Positions 14,366 through 23,419 are shown, counted from the stretch's first letter. The stretch: DNA of 38,155 nucleotides from Anaerolineae bacterium (GCA_022826865.1 JAJDUC010000004.1:1-38155); one strand, 5' to 3'. Notes: generated by a model not told the origin, from the letters alone. Numbers and translations: made by a program.

Positions 14366-15373
14366 CTAATCCATCGCTACCTTTTCCAATTCGACGCCCT
14401 CGCGTATAAGTTTCTCATATTCCACATTTTGGCGAAACACTCGCATGCCAACACGTTCATAAAGGGCTACGGCGTTTGTCAAACTTTCCCCGTCCACATC
14501 CAGCCGCACGATCTTCGTCCCGCGGTCCCAAAACTGGGCGAAGCTCCGCTTGAGCATCGCTGTCGCCAGGCCGCGGCGGCGATACGCTCGCCGTACACCC
14601 ACGGTATCGACATAGCCGGCGTCCGGCTTGCGATGATCCTGTGTCAGTCCGATCAGGCAGCCGGCTACATCGCCCGAGGTTTCATCCGCCGCCAGCATGA
14701 CCAGCTCCGGGTCGAAGCGCGGGTCATTATCCAGCCAATGACGAAACAATTCCAGCGACTTCTCAAATGGCTGTTCGATGTAGCCGAAGTGATCGGAAAA
14801 GGAATCGCGCACGACATCGACCAGAATCGGAAGATCGACTTCCGGTCGATATGGGCGCGGATGGAAACCGGCGGGCAAAGGCGGTGGCGCCGGCCGCTCG
14901 GTCAAGTCGATTTGCATGTCAAACCAGTGGCGTCTGGGCTTGAACCCGGCTTCGTCCAGGGCCTTTTCTTCGAAGGCGAAACCCAGGTAGGTAGCGCTGC
15001 GCAGGCTGACGCGCGCCTCCGCCGGGCAGCGCTCAATGACGCCGGCAGCCTTGGCCTCCGCCCATTCCAGGAGGCGCTTTTCCAGCTCGGCCGCGTGAAA
15101 ATCCGGGCGCACGCCCCAATCGACGGTCGGATGCACCGGCGTGTCCGATGTCGCCCAGAATATGGCATAGCCGGCCAACAGGCCCTTGGCGTCAAAGACG
15201 CCCAGAGACGAACTGCCGAGATCAAAGCCCGGCTCCTCCCATTCCAGCAGCGCCCAACTCGGCTCTATCTTTTCCTTTATGCCGATATGCGCCGATATCG
15301 CATTGACCGCATCAGTGTAGCGTCCGGCGTCGTCCAATGTGAGCGGGCGCGTTTCAAAACCTGTCGCGTGCAT
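14366..15373 (-). CDS. Two-domain GNAT-family N-acetyltransferase
   Basis: 335 residues from ATG 15373 (MHATGFETRPLTLDDAG), chosen because AAGGAG lies upstream (13-nt gap) and the first GNAT strand begins there. It has two tandem GNAT domains, ~1-155 and ~165-330. The second has the complete acetyl-CoA signature VGVRRAYRRRGLATAMLKRS, then RLDVDGES and NAVALYERVGMRVFR. The first keeps the fold pattern (LLAGYAIFWATS, VHPTVDWGVRPDF) but lacks the R-x-x-G-x-G/A loop, so it is probably catalytically dead. This layout resembles mycothiol synthase-type double GNATs. The actual substrate is unknown. Confidence 0.85.
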   Translation of the reverse strand: MHATGFETRPLTLDDAGRYTDAVNAISAHIGIKEKIEPSWALLEWEEPGFDLGSSSLGVFDAKGLLAGYAIFWATSDTPVHPTVDWGVRPDFHAAELEKRLLEWAEAKAAGVIERCPAEARVSLRSATYLGFAFEEKALDEAGFKPRRHWFDMQIDLTERPAPPPLPAGFHPRPYRPEVDLPILVDVVRDSFSDHFGYIEQPFEKSLELFRHWLDNDPRFDPELVMLAADETSGDVAGCLIGLTQDHRKPDAGYVDTVGVRRAYRRRGLATAMLKRSFAQFWDRGTKIVRLDVDGESLTNAVALYERVGMRVFRQNVEYEKLIREGVELEKVAMD

Positions 15374-15567
15374 GAGCCGAATCGCTCTCCTTTTAGGCAA
15401 TTGTGTGTCAATGTTGCAGAATGTTAGCGCGGTAAATCTGACGCCGGGCGTCTTTGTCCGGTTCGGCGCCAAACGGGAATTATACGGAGAAAAAGTGTTG
15501 CTTAACAGCCTCTGGCTTTTGCGGTATGATTGCTTCGTTTTGACGGCGCTTCAGGATCGGGTCCTGC

Positions 15568-16695
15568 ATGAGTAAAACGACTAAAACATTCACTTATATC
15601 ATTGGCATTGTTATGACGGTCGCGATGGTGGGCAGTCTGATTCTTCCGATGCTTTCCGGACAGATTGGGCAAGCCAACATCGACGAACAGGCCGGGCGGC
15701 CCACGCCCTTTCCCGAGCCGACATTGCCGCCACCGCCGGACATCTCGATGGTCGGATTCGACGATATCTATTTGCATCCTTCGGGATTGTTTACATTCGG
15801 CGCGCCAACGGGCTGGGAACCGAGCACGGACAGCAGCACGCCTGAGGAATTGCGCGCCGGCTTGAACAACGCCGACGCGCTGAGCGTCGTGGAAGTGCGG
15901 ATCAACAAGAATGTCGCCGGCCTTAACGATGGGGAGGCCTTGAGCGCGTATTTTGACAGAACCTGGCTCGGCCAGACCTGGAGCGGGTACAGCAGTTGGG
16001 ATGAAACGGGCCGGGCGGTCAATGAAGATGGCACTCTGCGCATCGACTTCAATTTGCGTCGGGGCCGCTCCCACTTGATCGCGCGCCAGCTATCCTGGCT
16101 TGCCGGCGCCGAGATCTACAGCGTCCGTGTCATCACGGCCGAGAATGCCGCGCAAGAACTCCGATACGTCCTGCAGGGCGTGGCAAAGGCTGTGGAGCTC
16201 CTGCCGACGTATGCGGACGCGCCCTTTGACCGCGAAGCCTACTTCGACAATTTTGACAAACACATGCTGCGTTATCCCATGGGCTGGGAGGTCACAGACG
16301 CGGCTGCAGGCCGTCCGGCGACCATCATCGGCGCCGGCGCAATACTCACGGTTGGCGCCTTTGATGCGCTTCCGGCGACCGAAGACGAGGCGGCCGCCTG
16401 GCTCGAAGATTGGCGCAGCGGCGTCGAAACGCTGTCCGTTAATGCCCTGGACCTTGCCGGCGCGGCCGGCTTCAAGGCATCTTATCGCTTGTCTACGCTT
16501 GATGGCGCAGTGGAGAGCGGTTTGGCGCTTATGCTGGGAGGCGCGGACAATCGGCTGCACGTTGCCAACCTGCGCCTTTCAGACCTCGATACGGACCTGC
16601 TTGCGCTTGACCCGGCCGAGGAACCGCGGATTGCCGTCCTGGACAGCTTCCGCCTCCTCCCCGATCTTGAAGTTGATGTGACGCCGGGCGCATAA
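15568..16695 (+). CDS. Membrane-anchored extracytoplasmic protein of unknown function
   Basis: 375 residues. One hydrophobic helix (about 8-30, TYIIGIVMTVAMVGSLILPM) acts as signal anchor. A Pro/Thr linker (RPTPFPEPTLPPPP) follows. The exported part appears to contain two copies of a similar domain, one opening with YLHPSGLFTFGAPTGWEPS near 68 and the other with HMLRYPMGWEV near 231; these recall the start of PsbP/DUF1795-like domains ('F.YP.GW'). No catalytic motif was recognised. It stands alone on the plus strand, diverging from the GNAT gene, with a TATGAT -10-like hexamer near 15524. Confidence 0.75.
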   Translation: MSKTTKTFTYIIGIVMTVAMVGSLILPMLSGQIGQANIDEQAGRPTPFPEPTLPPPPDISMVGFDDIYLHPSGLFTFGAPTGWEPSTDSSTPEELRAGLNNADALSVVEVRINKNVAGLNDGEALSAYFDRTWLGQTWSGYSSWDETGRAVNEDGTLRIDFNLRRGRSHLIARQLSWLAGAEIYSVRVITAENAAQELRYVLQGVAKAVELLPTYADAPFDREAYFDNFDKHMLRYPMGWEVTDAAAGRPATIIGAGAILTVGAFDALPATEDEAAAWLEDWRSGVETLSVNALDLAGAAGFKASYRLSTLDGAVESGLALMLGGADNRLHVANLRLSDLDTDLLALDPAEEPRIAVLDSFRLLPDLEVDVTPGA

Positions 16696-16771
16696 AGCCA
16701 GAACCGGGACAGGCCATCCCCGCCGGCGGCCTAAAAGACGACCGGGCTGATTACCGCACCCGGAGAGCGCG

Positions 16772-17542
16772 ATGCGGCAACTGCAAGAAGTCTTCCCTAA
16801 TCTCTGGGCATTAGATGTATCCGCGCCTGGGATGCAGGCGCGCGCGGCAATCGTCCTGGGCGAAAAACAGGCGGTTGTATGGGATACATTGACGCGGCCG
16901 GGCGATATGGCGGCGCTGGAATCGCTTTTGAGGGATCGTCCATTTCATGTCGTGTACAGCCATGGCGATTGGGATCATATTTGGGGAACGGCGGGTTTTT
17001 CACGGCCGCCGCTTAATATCATCGCGCATGCCGATTGTCTGCGCCGCTTCGACGACGATATACCGCAAACGCTGCTGCGGAAGCAATTGGCGGAACTTGG
17101 CCGCTGGGACGATGTCGCTCTGGCGCCGCCGGATGTCAGTTTTACTTCTCGCCTCAGTCTGGATTTGGGCGGCCTCACGCTGGAATTGCATCATTTGCCC
17201 GGGCACAGTCCCGACTGCATTGTCGGCTGGATACCGGAATGGGGCGTACTGCTGGGGGGCGACGCCATCGAAACGCCCTTGCCGGTTTTCAACCGTTTCG
17301 ATTTGCTGAGCGATTGGCTGGCGGCGCTCGAGGCATGGCGCGACGTGGATGGCTTGCGCCTCGCGATTCCGTCTCATGGCAGCGCCCGCGGCCTGGAAAG
17401 TCTTGAGTCGACCATCGCCTATTTGCGCGCAATTCTTGGCCGGGGCAAATTTGATCTACCGCCAAATCTGGACGAGTTCTACGAATCGACTCATCAAGCG
17501 AATTTGAATATCGTCGCCGCGGGACGGGAATCACATGATTGA
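16772..17542 (+). CDS. Metallo-beta-lactamase-fold hydrolase
   Basis: 256 residues. The metal-site motif is SHGDWDHIWG (63-72). It keeps H64, D68 and H69 but has D66 where the HxHxDH motif has its second His. Later ligands fit the fold: H145 in LPGHSPD, D164 in LLGGDAIE, and the terminal His in IPSHGSARG. Variants with Asp at this position occur in the superfamily, so a hydrolase with altered metal use is more likely than a dead protein. The substrate is unknown. Its end overlaps the start of the DNA glycosylase gene by 8 bp, so the two are probably translated together. Confidence 0.85.
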   Translation: MRQLQEVFPNLWALDVSAPGMQARAAIVLGEKQAVVWDTLTRPGDMAALESLLRDRPFHVVYSHGDWDHIWGTAGFSRPPLNIIAHADCLRRFDDDIPQTLLRKQLAELGRWDDVALAPPDVSFTSRLSLDLGGLTLELHHLPGHSPDCIVGWIPEWGVLLGGDAIETPLPVFNRFDLLSDWLAALEAWRDVDGLRLAIPSHGSARGLESLESTIAYLRAILGRGKFDLPPNLDEFYESTHQANLNIVAAGRESHD

Positions 17543-18050
17543 GGCACTGCCCGATGTGATTGAGCCCGAGCTTGTCTTGGTCTTCTGTGGCACTGCCGCC
17601 AGCGCCGTCTCAGCGCGCGCCGGCACCTATTATGCTAACCCGAGCAATGCTTTCTGGCCGACCCTGCACCGCGTAGGCATTACATCGCGCCAGTTTGCGC
17701 CCGCCGAATACCGCGATTTGCTGCCACTGCGCATCGGGCTGACGGATCTGGCAAAGTTTAGCGCCGGCGTCGACAGCACACTGGCTTCTGACGATTTCGG
17801 CATTGAAGCATTGCGTGAAAAAATCATGCAATCCCAGCCGCAGATCCTGGCTTTCACCAGCAAGAAGGCCTGGCGCGTCTGCATCGGCAATGCGTCCGCT
17901 GCCGTCCAGTATGGCCAACAGCGGCAGAGATGGGGTCCGACGCGACTATTTGTGCTGCCCTCGCCCTCGGGCGCGGCCCGTCGCTACTGGGATCTGGGGC
18001 CATGGCAAGCGCTGGCGGCGGAATACCGGCGCCTTCGCGAAACAGCCTGA
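17535..18050 (+). CDS. Mug/TDG-type mismatch-specific uracil-DNA glycosylase family protein
   Basis: 171 residues. The uracil-DNA glycosylase fold shows motif 1 as FCGTAASAVSARAGTYYA (17-34), then NPSNAFW, the region YRDLLPLRIGLTDLAKF, and motif 2 PSPSGAAR. Classical Mug has GINPG at motif 1 with a catalytic Asn. Here the segment is GTAAS, as in a common annotated subgroup, so the catalytic details may differ. The role would be removing uracil, ethenocytosine or similar bases from DNA. The gene overlaps the metallo-hydrolase gene by 8 bp. Confidence 0.85.
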   Translation: MIEALPDVIEPELVLVFCGTAASAVSARAGTYYANPSNAFWPTLHRVGITSRQFAPAEYRDLLPLRIGLTDLAKFSAGVDSTLASDDFGIEALREKIMQSQPQILAFTSKKAWRVCIGNASAAVQYGQQRQRWGPTRLFVLPSPSGAARRYWDLGPWQALAAEYRRLRETA

Positions 18051-18079
18051 AGCGCCATCCTGCTTGTCTTCCTCGATCT

Positions 18080-18820
18080 CTAAAGCAGCGAAGGACCGCC
18101 ATCGACGATTATCACTTGGCCGGTAACCGACTTGGCCGCATCTGAACTGAGGAATAGCGCCGCCCCGGCGGCATCTTCTGGCGCGATGCCTGCCGCGTGT
18201 TGGCCGGCGGGCAAAACATCGGCCGCCGGTTCGCTCCGGCTGTGTTTCCCCGCCGCGATGGCATTGACCCGTACATTGTGCGCCGCCAACTCGCGCGCCG
18301 CCTGACGCGTCATGCCGACGATGCCCGCGCCGCCAGTGACGTAGCCGATGCCCTCGGGAATCCTGGAGCTCAGCGCGTCAGCGGAAACGATATTGATGAT
18401 GCTGCCGCCGCCTTCCGCCGCCATCACGCGGCCGACCAATTGCATGCAGAAAAACGCGCCGGTGAGATTCACCTCGATCTGCCGCCGCCAATCCCATTCA
18501 TCGATCTTGAGCATGGGTTCCGCCCGGAAAGCGCGGGCGGCGTTGACAAGAATCTGGATGCCGCCAAAGGCGTCGCGCGTCCCTTCGATCATGTTGGCGG
18601 CTTGGAAGCGGTTGGCGACATCCGCATGTAAAGCGATCGCAACGCCGCCAAGGCGCGCGATTTCTTCGGCCGTGGCTTCGGCGCGCTCAATGTTGAGGTC
18701 AGCCGCCGCTACATTTGCGCCATTCAGCGCCAGGGCAAGGGCAATGGCGCGGCCGCAACCGGCGCCGGCGCCGGCAATCAAAGCGGTTTGGCTCTTCAGG
18801 TCGACGCTGAACTGGGGCAC
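18080..18820 (-). CDS. Short-chain dehydrogenase/reductase-fold protein lacking the catalytic lysine
   Basis: 246 residues from GTG 18820 (VPQFSVDLKSQTALI); a TTG at 18853 would add eleven residues. The nucleotide loop is GAGAGCG (17-23), followed by ADLN, HADV and N118 in VNLTGAFF. The active-site region keeps S146 (NIVSADA) and Y160 (GIGYVTGG), but the position Y+4, which should be Lys, is G164. Other family positions are also changed: NNAG reads NAAR and N-A-(I/V)-x-PG reads NAIAAG. The closing VTGQVIIVDGG is normal. It probably binds NAD(P) but may not catalyse a normal SDR reaction. It follows ssb on the minus strand. Confidence 0.82.
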   Translation of the reverse strand: MPQFSVDLKSQTALIAGAGAGCGRAIALALALNGANVAAADLNIERAEATAEEIARLGGVAIALHADVANRFQAANMIEGTRDAFGGIQILVNAARAFRAEPMLKIDEWDWRRQIEVNLTGAFFCMQLVGRVMAAEGGGSIINIVSADALSSRIPEGIGYVTGGAGIVGMTRQAARELAAHNVRVNAIAAGKHSRSEPAADVLPAGQHAAGIAPEDAAGAALFLSSDAAKSVTGQVIIVDGGPSLL

Positions 18821-18868
18821 GGCAAAAGCGGCATGCGCCGGGCAAAATGGCAAGCCCGGCGCGTCGAA

Positions 18869-19321
18869 TTAGAACGGGATATCATCGACTGAGCTTGGCG
18901 GCTCCGTCCAGTTTGAGGCGCGGTCATCGCGCGGGGCGCTTTCGCGCTGTCCACCGCGTTGGCCATAACCGCCCCCTTGTTGCCCGTCATCGCGGCTGCC
19001 AAGAAAGCGCACGTCGCGCGCGGTCAAATCCAGCGATGCCGCCGCCTCGCCATTGTTGTTGATGTAACCTCGGGCCTGCACATTGCCGACAACCATGACT
19101 CTACGCCCGGAAGACAGATAAGTGTTGCAGCTTTCGGCTTGCGCGCCCCATACGGCGACGCGATACCAGGTCGTTCGCTCTCGTTGCTCTTCCGTCTGGC
19201 GATCGCGCCAGCGCTCGGTGACGGCGACGCTGAAGTTGCAAACGGCGCGTCCATTCTGCATATACCTGAGTTCCGGGTCCCGGCCCAGATTGCCCACTAT
19301 AATCGTCTGATGCCATGTCAT
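18869..19321 (-). CDS. ssb: Single-stranded DNA-binding protein
   Basis: 150 residues. The N-terminal OB fold (about 1-108) shows the family opening MTWHQTIIVGNLGRDPELRY, TTWYRVAVWG, GRRVMVVGNVQARGY and LDLTARDVRFLG. A Gly/Gln-rich linker follows, ending in the acidic tip SVDDIPF that recruits repair and replication partners. It coats single-stranded DNA during replication, recombination and repair. It lies 26 bp downstream of gatB and 48 bp upstream of the SDR-like gene, all on the minus strand. Confidence 0.97.
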   Translation of the reverse strand: MTWHQTIIVGNLGRDPELRYMQNGRAVCNFSVAVTERWRDRQTEEQRERTTWYRVAVWGAQAESCNTYLSSGRRVMVVGNVQARGYINNNGEAAASLDLTARDVRFLGSRDDGQQGGGYGQRGGQRESAPRDDRASNWTEPPSSVDDIPF

Positions 19322-19347
19322 CTTGTGTTTCTCCGAAATTCTCTAGT

Positions 19348-20805
19348 CTATTCTTTCCTTTTGTTGAGCCGTTCTTGCAGGATGCGGCGGACGATGGCTG
19401 GGTCGCCCTTGCCGCGCATTTCTCCCATAATGCGACCGAAGATGGCATTGATTACCTTGTCGTTGCCGGCGAGCCAGCGCCCGACCATATCGGCGTTGGC
19501 GCCCAGAACCTTGTCGACAATGCCGCCTATCATGTCCGGATCGGAAATCTGCGCCAAGTCCTTGCGGTCGACGATCGCTTGCGCGTCCGCGCCGCTCTGC
19601 CACATTTCCGGCAGGACCGTCTTGCGCGCCGTGCTCTGGTTTATCACGCCGCTCTCCACCAGTTGCAGCAGGCCGGCGAAAGAAGCGGCTGGTATGGGAA
19701 TCGAGTCGATCGCTTCGCGTTCGAATTCATTGGCGTTCATCAATCGAAACAGGTCGGTGCTCAACCAATTGGCCGCCGTTTTGGCTTCAATTCCCGCGGC
19801 AACGACCGCCTCAAAGTAGTTCGCCACGCTCCGTTCAGCGGTCAAGACAGCGGCGTCATAGCTGCTCAAGCCCAATTCATGGACGAAGCGCGCCTGGAGT
19901 TGATCGGGCAGGGCGGGCAACTCGGCGGCGATATGCTCCACCCAGGCCCGGCTGACTGTTACAATGGGCAAGTCCGGCTCGGGGAAATAACGGTACTCGT
20001 CGGCGCGTTCCTTGTAGCGCTGTACACTAATCTTCTGTGCGGATTCATCCCAACCCAGGGTGGCCGGCTTCACGCTGTCGCCCTGTTTGTAAAGCTTGAT
20101 TTGCCGCTTGACTTCGTAATCGATGGCGCGCCCCATGTTGCGGATGCTGTTGAGATTCTTGATCTCGGTGCGTTCGCGCAGTTCCGCATCGTCCGCATGC
20201 TTGACGCTGACATTCGCCTCAAAACGCAAGACGCCTTTCGACATGTCGCCGCTGTTGACGCCGAGGTAACGCAAAATAGATCGCAACTTGCGCGCATAAG
20301 CCTCCGCCTCGGCCGAGCTGGATATATCGGGTTCGGAGACGATTTCCAACAACGGAACGCCGGCGCGATTGTAATCGACGAGGCTCTCGCCCATGATATG
20401 CGTGAGCTTGCCCGTATCTTCTTCCAGGTGGGCGCGGCGCACGCGGATGCGCTTCGTCAATCCGTCTTCCGGTTCGATATTGATGAATCCGTCAATTGCC
20501 AGCGGCCGGTCATACTGGCTGATCTGGTAACCCTTTGGCAAATCGGGATAGAAATAATTCTTGCGCGCGAATTGGTTGATTGGGGGGATCCGGCAGTTCA
20601 GCGCCAAGCCGACCATGATCCCGTATTCCAGCGCCTGCATATTAATCACCGGCAGCGTCCCGGGCATGCCCAGTGAAAGCGGATCAACTGCAGAATTCGG
20701 CTCAGCTTCGACACTGTCTACAACCGGGCAACTGCTGAACATCTTGCTTGCAGTCGCCAGTTCCGCGTGGGCTTCAAGCCCAATAACCGTTTGCCATTCG
20801 CCCAT
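19348..20805 (-). CDS. gatB: Asp-tRNA(Asn)/Glu-tRNA(Gln) amidotransferase subunit B
   Basis: 485 residues from ATG 20805 (MGEWQTVIGLEAHAEL), with AGGA upstream. The frame is open much further upstream but only this start matches the family. Hallmarks are KMFSSCPV, PDLPKGYQISQYDRPL, YNRAGVPLLEIVSEPDI, RFEANVSVK, TEIKNLNS and the C-terminal GatB/YqeY domain ending in GDPAIVRRILQERL. GatB binds misacylated tRNA and, with GatA and GatC, converts Glu-tRNA(Gln) or Asp-tRNA(Asn) to the amide form. gatA and gatC are not adjacent here, which is common in some phyla. Confidence 0.97.
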   Translation of the reverse strand: MGEWQTVIGLEAHAELATASKMFSSCPVVDSVEAEPNSAVDPLSLGMPGTLPVINMQALEYGIMVGLALNCRIPPINQFARKNYFYPDLPKGYQISQYDRPLAIDGFINIEPEDGLTKRIRVRRAHLEEDTGKLTHIMGESLVDYNRAGVPLLEIVSEPDISSSAEAEAYARKLRSILRYLGVNSGDMSKGVLRFEANVSVKHADDAELRERTEIKNLNSIRNMGRAIDYEVKRQIKLYKQGDSVKPATLGWDESAQKISVQRYKERADEYRYFPEPDLPIVTVSRAWVEHIAAELPALPDQLQARFVHELGLSSYDAAVLTAERSVANYFEAVVAAGIEAKTAANWLSTDLFRLMNANEFEREAIDSIPIPAASFAGLLQLVESGVINQSTARKTVLPEMWQSGADAQAIVDRKDLAQISDPDMIGGIVDKVLGANADMVGRWLAGNDKVINAIFGRIMGEMRGKGDPAIVRRILQERLNKRKE

Positions 20806-20869
20806 CACGCGCTTCCTGCGGTCAAATTCGCTATGCATGAAATATAGCACAAAAGTTCGCAGGCGCAAG

Positions 20870-20900
20870 GGCATTTGCGTAAATGCGCGCCGCAAATGCC
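20870..20900. repeat. Stem-loop between the aminotransferase gene and gatB
   Basis: GGCATTTGCG (20870-20879) and CGCAAATGCC (20891-20900) form a perfect 10-bp stem with an 11-nt loop in the 100-bp gap between two minus-strand genes. No U-tract follows, so it is not a classical intrinsic terminator. On the minus strand a TTGCGC/16 bp/TATATT promoter-like pair follows it and could serve gatB. Confidence 0.5.
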
Positions 20901-20905
20901 TGCGA

Positions 20906-22102
20906 TTAGGGACTGAGCATGGCTTCAGCCGAGGGCGCAATGACCCCGCGCGAGACCAGAAACCGTTCCAGTCGCCGCAATGCTTCCCGGATTGTATCCT
21001 CACCGGTGGCATAGCTGGCGCGGACGAATCCCCGGCCGCTGGCGCCAAACGCCCGCCCGGGAATCAAAGCCAGGCGTTCCGTTTCGAGCAGCTCTTCGCA
21101 GAAGGTCTCATCGTCCATGCCGGTATTGGCGATGCTGGGAAAGGCATAGAATGCGCCGCGCGGTTCGAAGCAGGTCAAGCCAAGCCGATTGAAGCCATCG
21201 ACAATCAGCCGCCGCCTGCGATCGTAACTTTGCCGCATCATTTCAACATCGTCTTCACCATGGCGGACGGCTTCCAGCGCGGCGTGCTGCCCCATCGTGG
21301 GCGCCGACATAATCAGGTATTGATGGATCTTATACATCGCTTCGGTGAAATCGCGCGGCGCTGTGACGTAGCCTATGCGCCAACCGGTCATCGCGTAAGA
21401 TTTGCTCATGCCGCTGAGCACAATTGTGCGCTCCCGCATGCCGGGAAGGGTCGCGAAGTTGATGTGCTCGGCATCATAGACCAGGCGCTCATATATCTCG
21501 TCCGATATCACCACCAGATCGCGCGCCTCAGCGACAGCCGCCACTTGCAGCAGATGCTCGCGGGTTAAGATGGCGCCGGTCGGGTTGCTGGGATAGCTCA
21601 ACAGAATCGCTTTGGTCCGCGTTGTGATTCGCGCCTCGAGCGCGTCGCCAGTCACTTGAAAGTCATTGGCAGCGGATGTCGGCGCCATTACCGGTATGCC
21701 GCCCGCCGTCTCAACCAGCGCGGGATTGGCGACAAAGCAAGGCTCAACCACCAGCACTTCATCGCCGGGATCAAGCAAGACCTTCAAAGCCAGAAAGAGC
21801 GCCTCGCTTACACCAACTGTGACAAGCACTTCGTTTTCAGGCGCATATCGCAGGCCGTATCTCTTCTCAATGAGATTCGCTATGCCCAGCCGCAATTCGT
21901 AGATCCCGGCGTTTGAGGTATAACCGGTATGTCCATCACTGAGGCTCTGTTGGCCTGCTGCGACAATGCGCGATGGCGTCACAAAATCCGGTTCGCCGAT
22001 ACCAAGCGTCACCACATCCGCCATCGTTGCGGCGATGTCGAAATAACGCCGGATGCCCGACGGCCGCAAATTGACAACAGTCTTGGACAGATAGCGATTC
22101 AT
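20906..22102 (-). CDS. Pyridoxal-phosphate aminotransferase, class I/II (fold type I)
   Basis: 398 residues from ATG 22102 (MNRYLSKTVVNLRPSGIRRYFD), chosen for the GAGGAG nine bases upstream and the family-typical 'PSGIR' opening. An in-frame ATG at 22165 with AAGGA is an alternative. Motifs: LGIGEPDF, YTSNAGIYELR, YPSNPTG with N173, ISDEIYERLVYD with D201 and Y204, the PLP lysine K234 in LSGMSKSYAMTGWRIGY, and a C-terminal FVRASYA with the carboxylate-binding Arg. It transfers amino groups between an amino acid and a 2-oxo acid. Aspartate/aromatic aminotransferase-like is the best guess for specificity. Confidence 0.92.
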   Translation of the reverse strand: MNRYLSKTVVNLRPSGIRRYFDIAATMADVVTLGIGEPDFVTPSRIVAAGQQSLSDGHTGYTSNAGIYELRLGIANLIEKRYGLRYAPENEVLVTVGVSEALFLALKVLLDPGDEVLVVEPCFVANPALVETAGGIPVMAPTSAANDFQVTGDALEARITTRTKAILLSYPSNPTGAILTREHLLQVAAVAEARDLVVISDEIYERLVYDAEHINFATLPGMRERTIVLSGMSKSYAMTGWRIGYVTAPRDFTEAMYKIHQYLIMSAPTMGQHAALEAVRHGEDDVEMMRQSYDRRRRLIVDGFNRLGLTCFEPRGAFYAFPSIANTGMDDETFCEELLETERLALIPGRAFGASGRGFVRASYATGEDTIREALRRLERFLVSRGVIAPSAEAMLSP

Positions 22103-22362
22103 CAATTTGATCTCCTCGACAATAGCCTCTATTTCAACGTTACCATAGGATTGGCCGGGCTTCATCGCACAGCTTCCTTGAATCGAACACTGGTTTTTGA
22201 TACACAATGTACTATGTTTTTGTAGTCCGTGAATGATGATTTGCATATATTCAAGCAAAGTGTAGCAATGTTGGGCACGAGCCAGATCGTTGCTAATGAT
22301 TCCAGGTTACAATTGGCAATGGCGCTCTCAGCAGCCTTAGCGTTGGATCGCGAGTGTAAGAA

Positions 22363-23148
22363 ATGCCGCTGCCGAGCTTGAGCAACTGGAGTAAAACGCG
22401 CGACGCCTTGCATCAGGCGGCGCTGGTCGTCGGCGCGATACGCGTCGCCTGCGCCGATCCCTTGCCGAATGACAGGCATTTCAGCCTTGACCTGACGGAA
22501 GCAGGTTTATCAACCGGCGCCTTGCGCGCTGTTGGCGCGCTTCATTTGGATTTCACCGAATTGCAAATCCGCTTCGAGCGCGGCGGGAAGGCGTTATTTT
22601 CTTTGAATCTGCCTGGTCACTCTCAAGTGTCGCTCATGCGTCGTGCGCTCGATCTATTCGCCGACATTGGCTGCCACATCGAGCCTTCGATGAAACATAT
22701 CCTGGGCGAATCCGACTTTGAAATCAACCCGGGGCAGGCAGCCGATTACTGGCAGGTTCTGACCGCCGTGTACAGCGCCTTGTCAAGTTTTCGGGGAACA
22801 GTGCGCGGCTGCGCCACGCCGCTGGTTTTGTGGCCGCATCACTTTGACCTGGGCTTTATCTGCTTTCCGCGCGGCGGCGGCAGCGAACAAAGCGATCCGC
22901 AGGTCGCCTTTGGTTTCGCGCCCTTTAGCCCGAGTCTGGAGAGACCTTATGTTTATGTCTACGCCTGGTCGGGGCCGACTGGTTATGTACAGGCGCCGCT
23001 GGATTCGCCGGCGGAGGCGATCGCCGGCGCATACACCGGTCTATATGCCGCTTACGACCGCCTCCGAAATTTGCCCGACTTCGAAACCGAAATCCTGCGC
23101 ATGCTGCAAAGCTACCTTCGCATGGCGGAAGCCAAGCTTCCGAAATAG
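22363..23148 (+). CDS. DUF5996-like protein of unknown function
   Basis: 261 residues, cytoplasmic, without membrane helices. Recognisable are LVLWPHHFDLGFIC near 165 and YVYVYAWSGPTGYVQAP near 198-214, which resemble the conserved segments of the DUF5996 family (no known function). The gene diverges from the aminotransferase gene across an AT-rich 260-bp region that should hold promoters for both. GAGTGTAAGAA just before ATG 22363 is a weak ribosome site. The family assignment is from memory of those motifs only. Confidence 0.7.
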   Translation: MPLPSLSNWSKTRDALHQAALVVGAIRVACADPLPNDRHFSLDLTEAGLSTGALRAVGALHLDFTELQIRFERGGKALFSLNLPGHSQVSLMRRALDLFADIGCHIEPSMKHILGESDFEINPGQAADYWQVLTAVYSALSSFRGTVRGCATPLVLWPHHFDLGFICFPRGGGSEQSDPQVAFGFAPFSPSLERPYVYVYAWSGPTGYVQAPLDSPAEAIAGAYTGLYAAYDRLRNLPDFETEILRMLQSYLRMAEAKLPK

Positions 23149-23281
23149 ACATTCGCATCGCGTTTGCAGAATTCTTGCTAAGACTTTTTGTCCGCTCTTG
23201 CGTAAATTGGTGTAGGGCGCTTTCGTTCAAATCGGCGGAGCCATAGCTGGATATCCCGATTTCATCGGCGCCTGAAGGCGC

Positions 23282-23287
23282 TATAAT
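23282..23287 (+). promoter_or_regulatory. Consensus -10 (TATAAT) upstream of the small acidic protein gene
   Basis: A perfect TATAAT with a poor -35 (ATTTCA, 17 bp upstream). If used, transcription would start near 23294 and give an untranslated leader of about 125 nt before ATG 23420. That leader contains the strong stem-loop at 23369-23397. Confidence 0.5.
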
Positions 23288-23368
23288 CCAAGGTGAAACT
23301 GAATTGAACTTGGCAAAGGCCGCCTCTATCGTCTAAACTATAACTTCGTACCAGGAAGCGCGAAATGG

Positions 23369-23397
23369 TTGAGTCGATCAGGCGGGTGTCGACTCAA
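23369..23397 (+). promoter_or_regulatory. Stem-loop in the leader of the small acidic protein gene
   Basis: TTGAGTCGA (23369-23377) and TCGACTCAA (23389-23397) are a perfect 9-bp inverted repeat with an 11-nt loop (TCAGGCGGGTG), 22 bp ahead of the start codon. It could be an RNA hairpin controlling translation or an operator. Confidence 0.45.
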
Positions 23398-23419
23398 GGC
23401 GCGACAACCGAGGTAAGAA

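Noticed and set aside
14345..15427. A 360-codon open frame opposite the double GNAT gene.
   Set aside because: The GNAT acetyl-CoA signature on the minus strand is unmistakable. The antisense frame shows no family features.
19315..20676. A 453-codon open frame opposite gatB.
   Set aside because: gatB is certain from its motifs. The antisense frame has no recognisable domain and arises from codon bias in GC-rich DNA.
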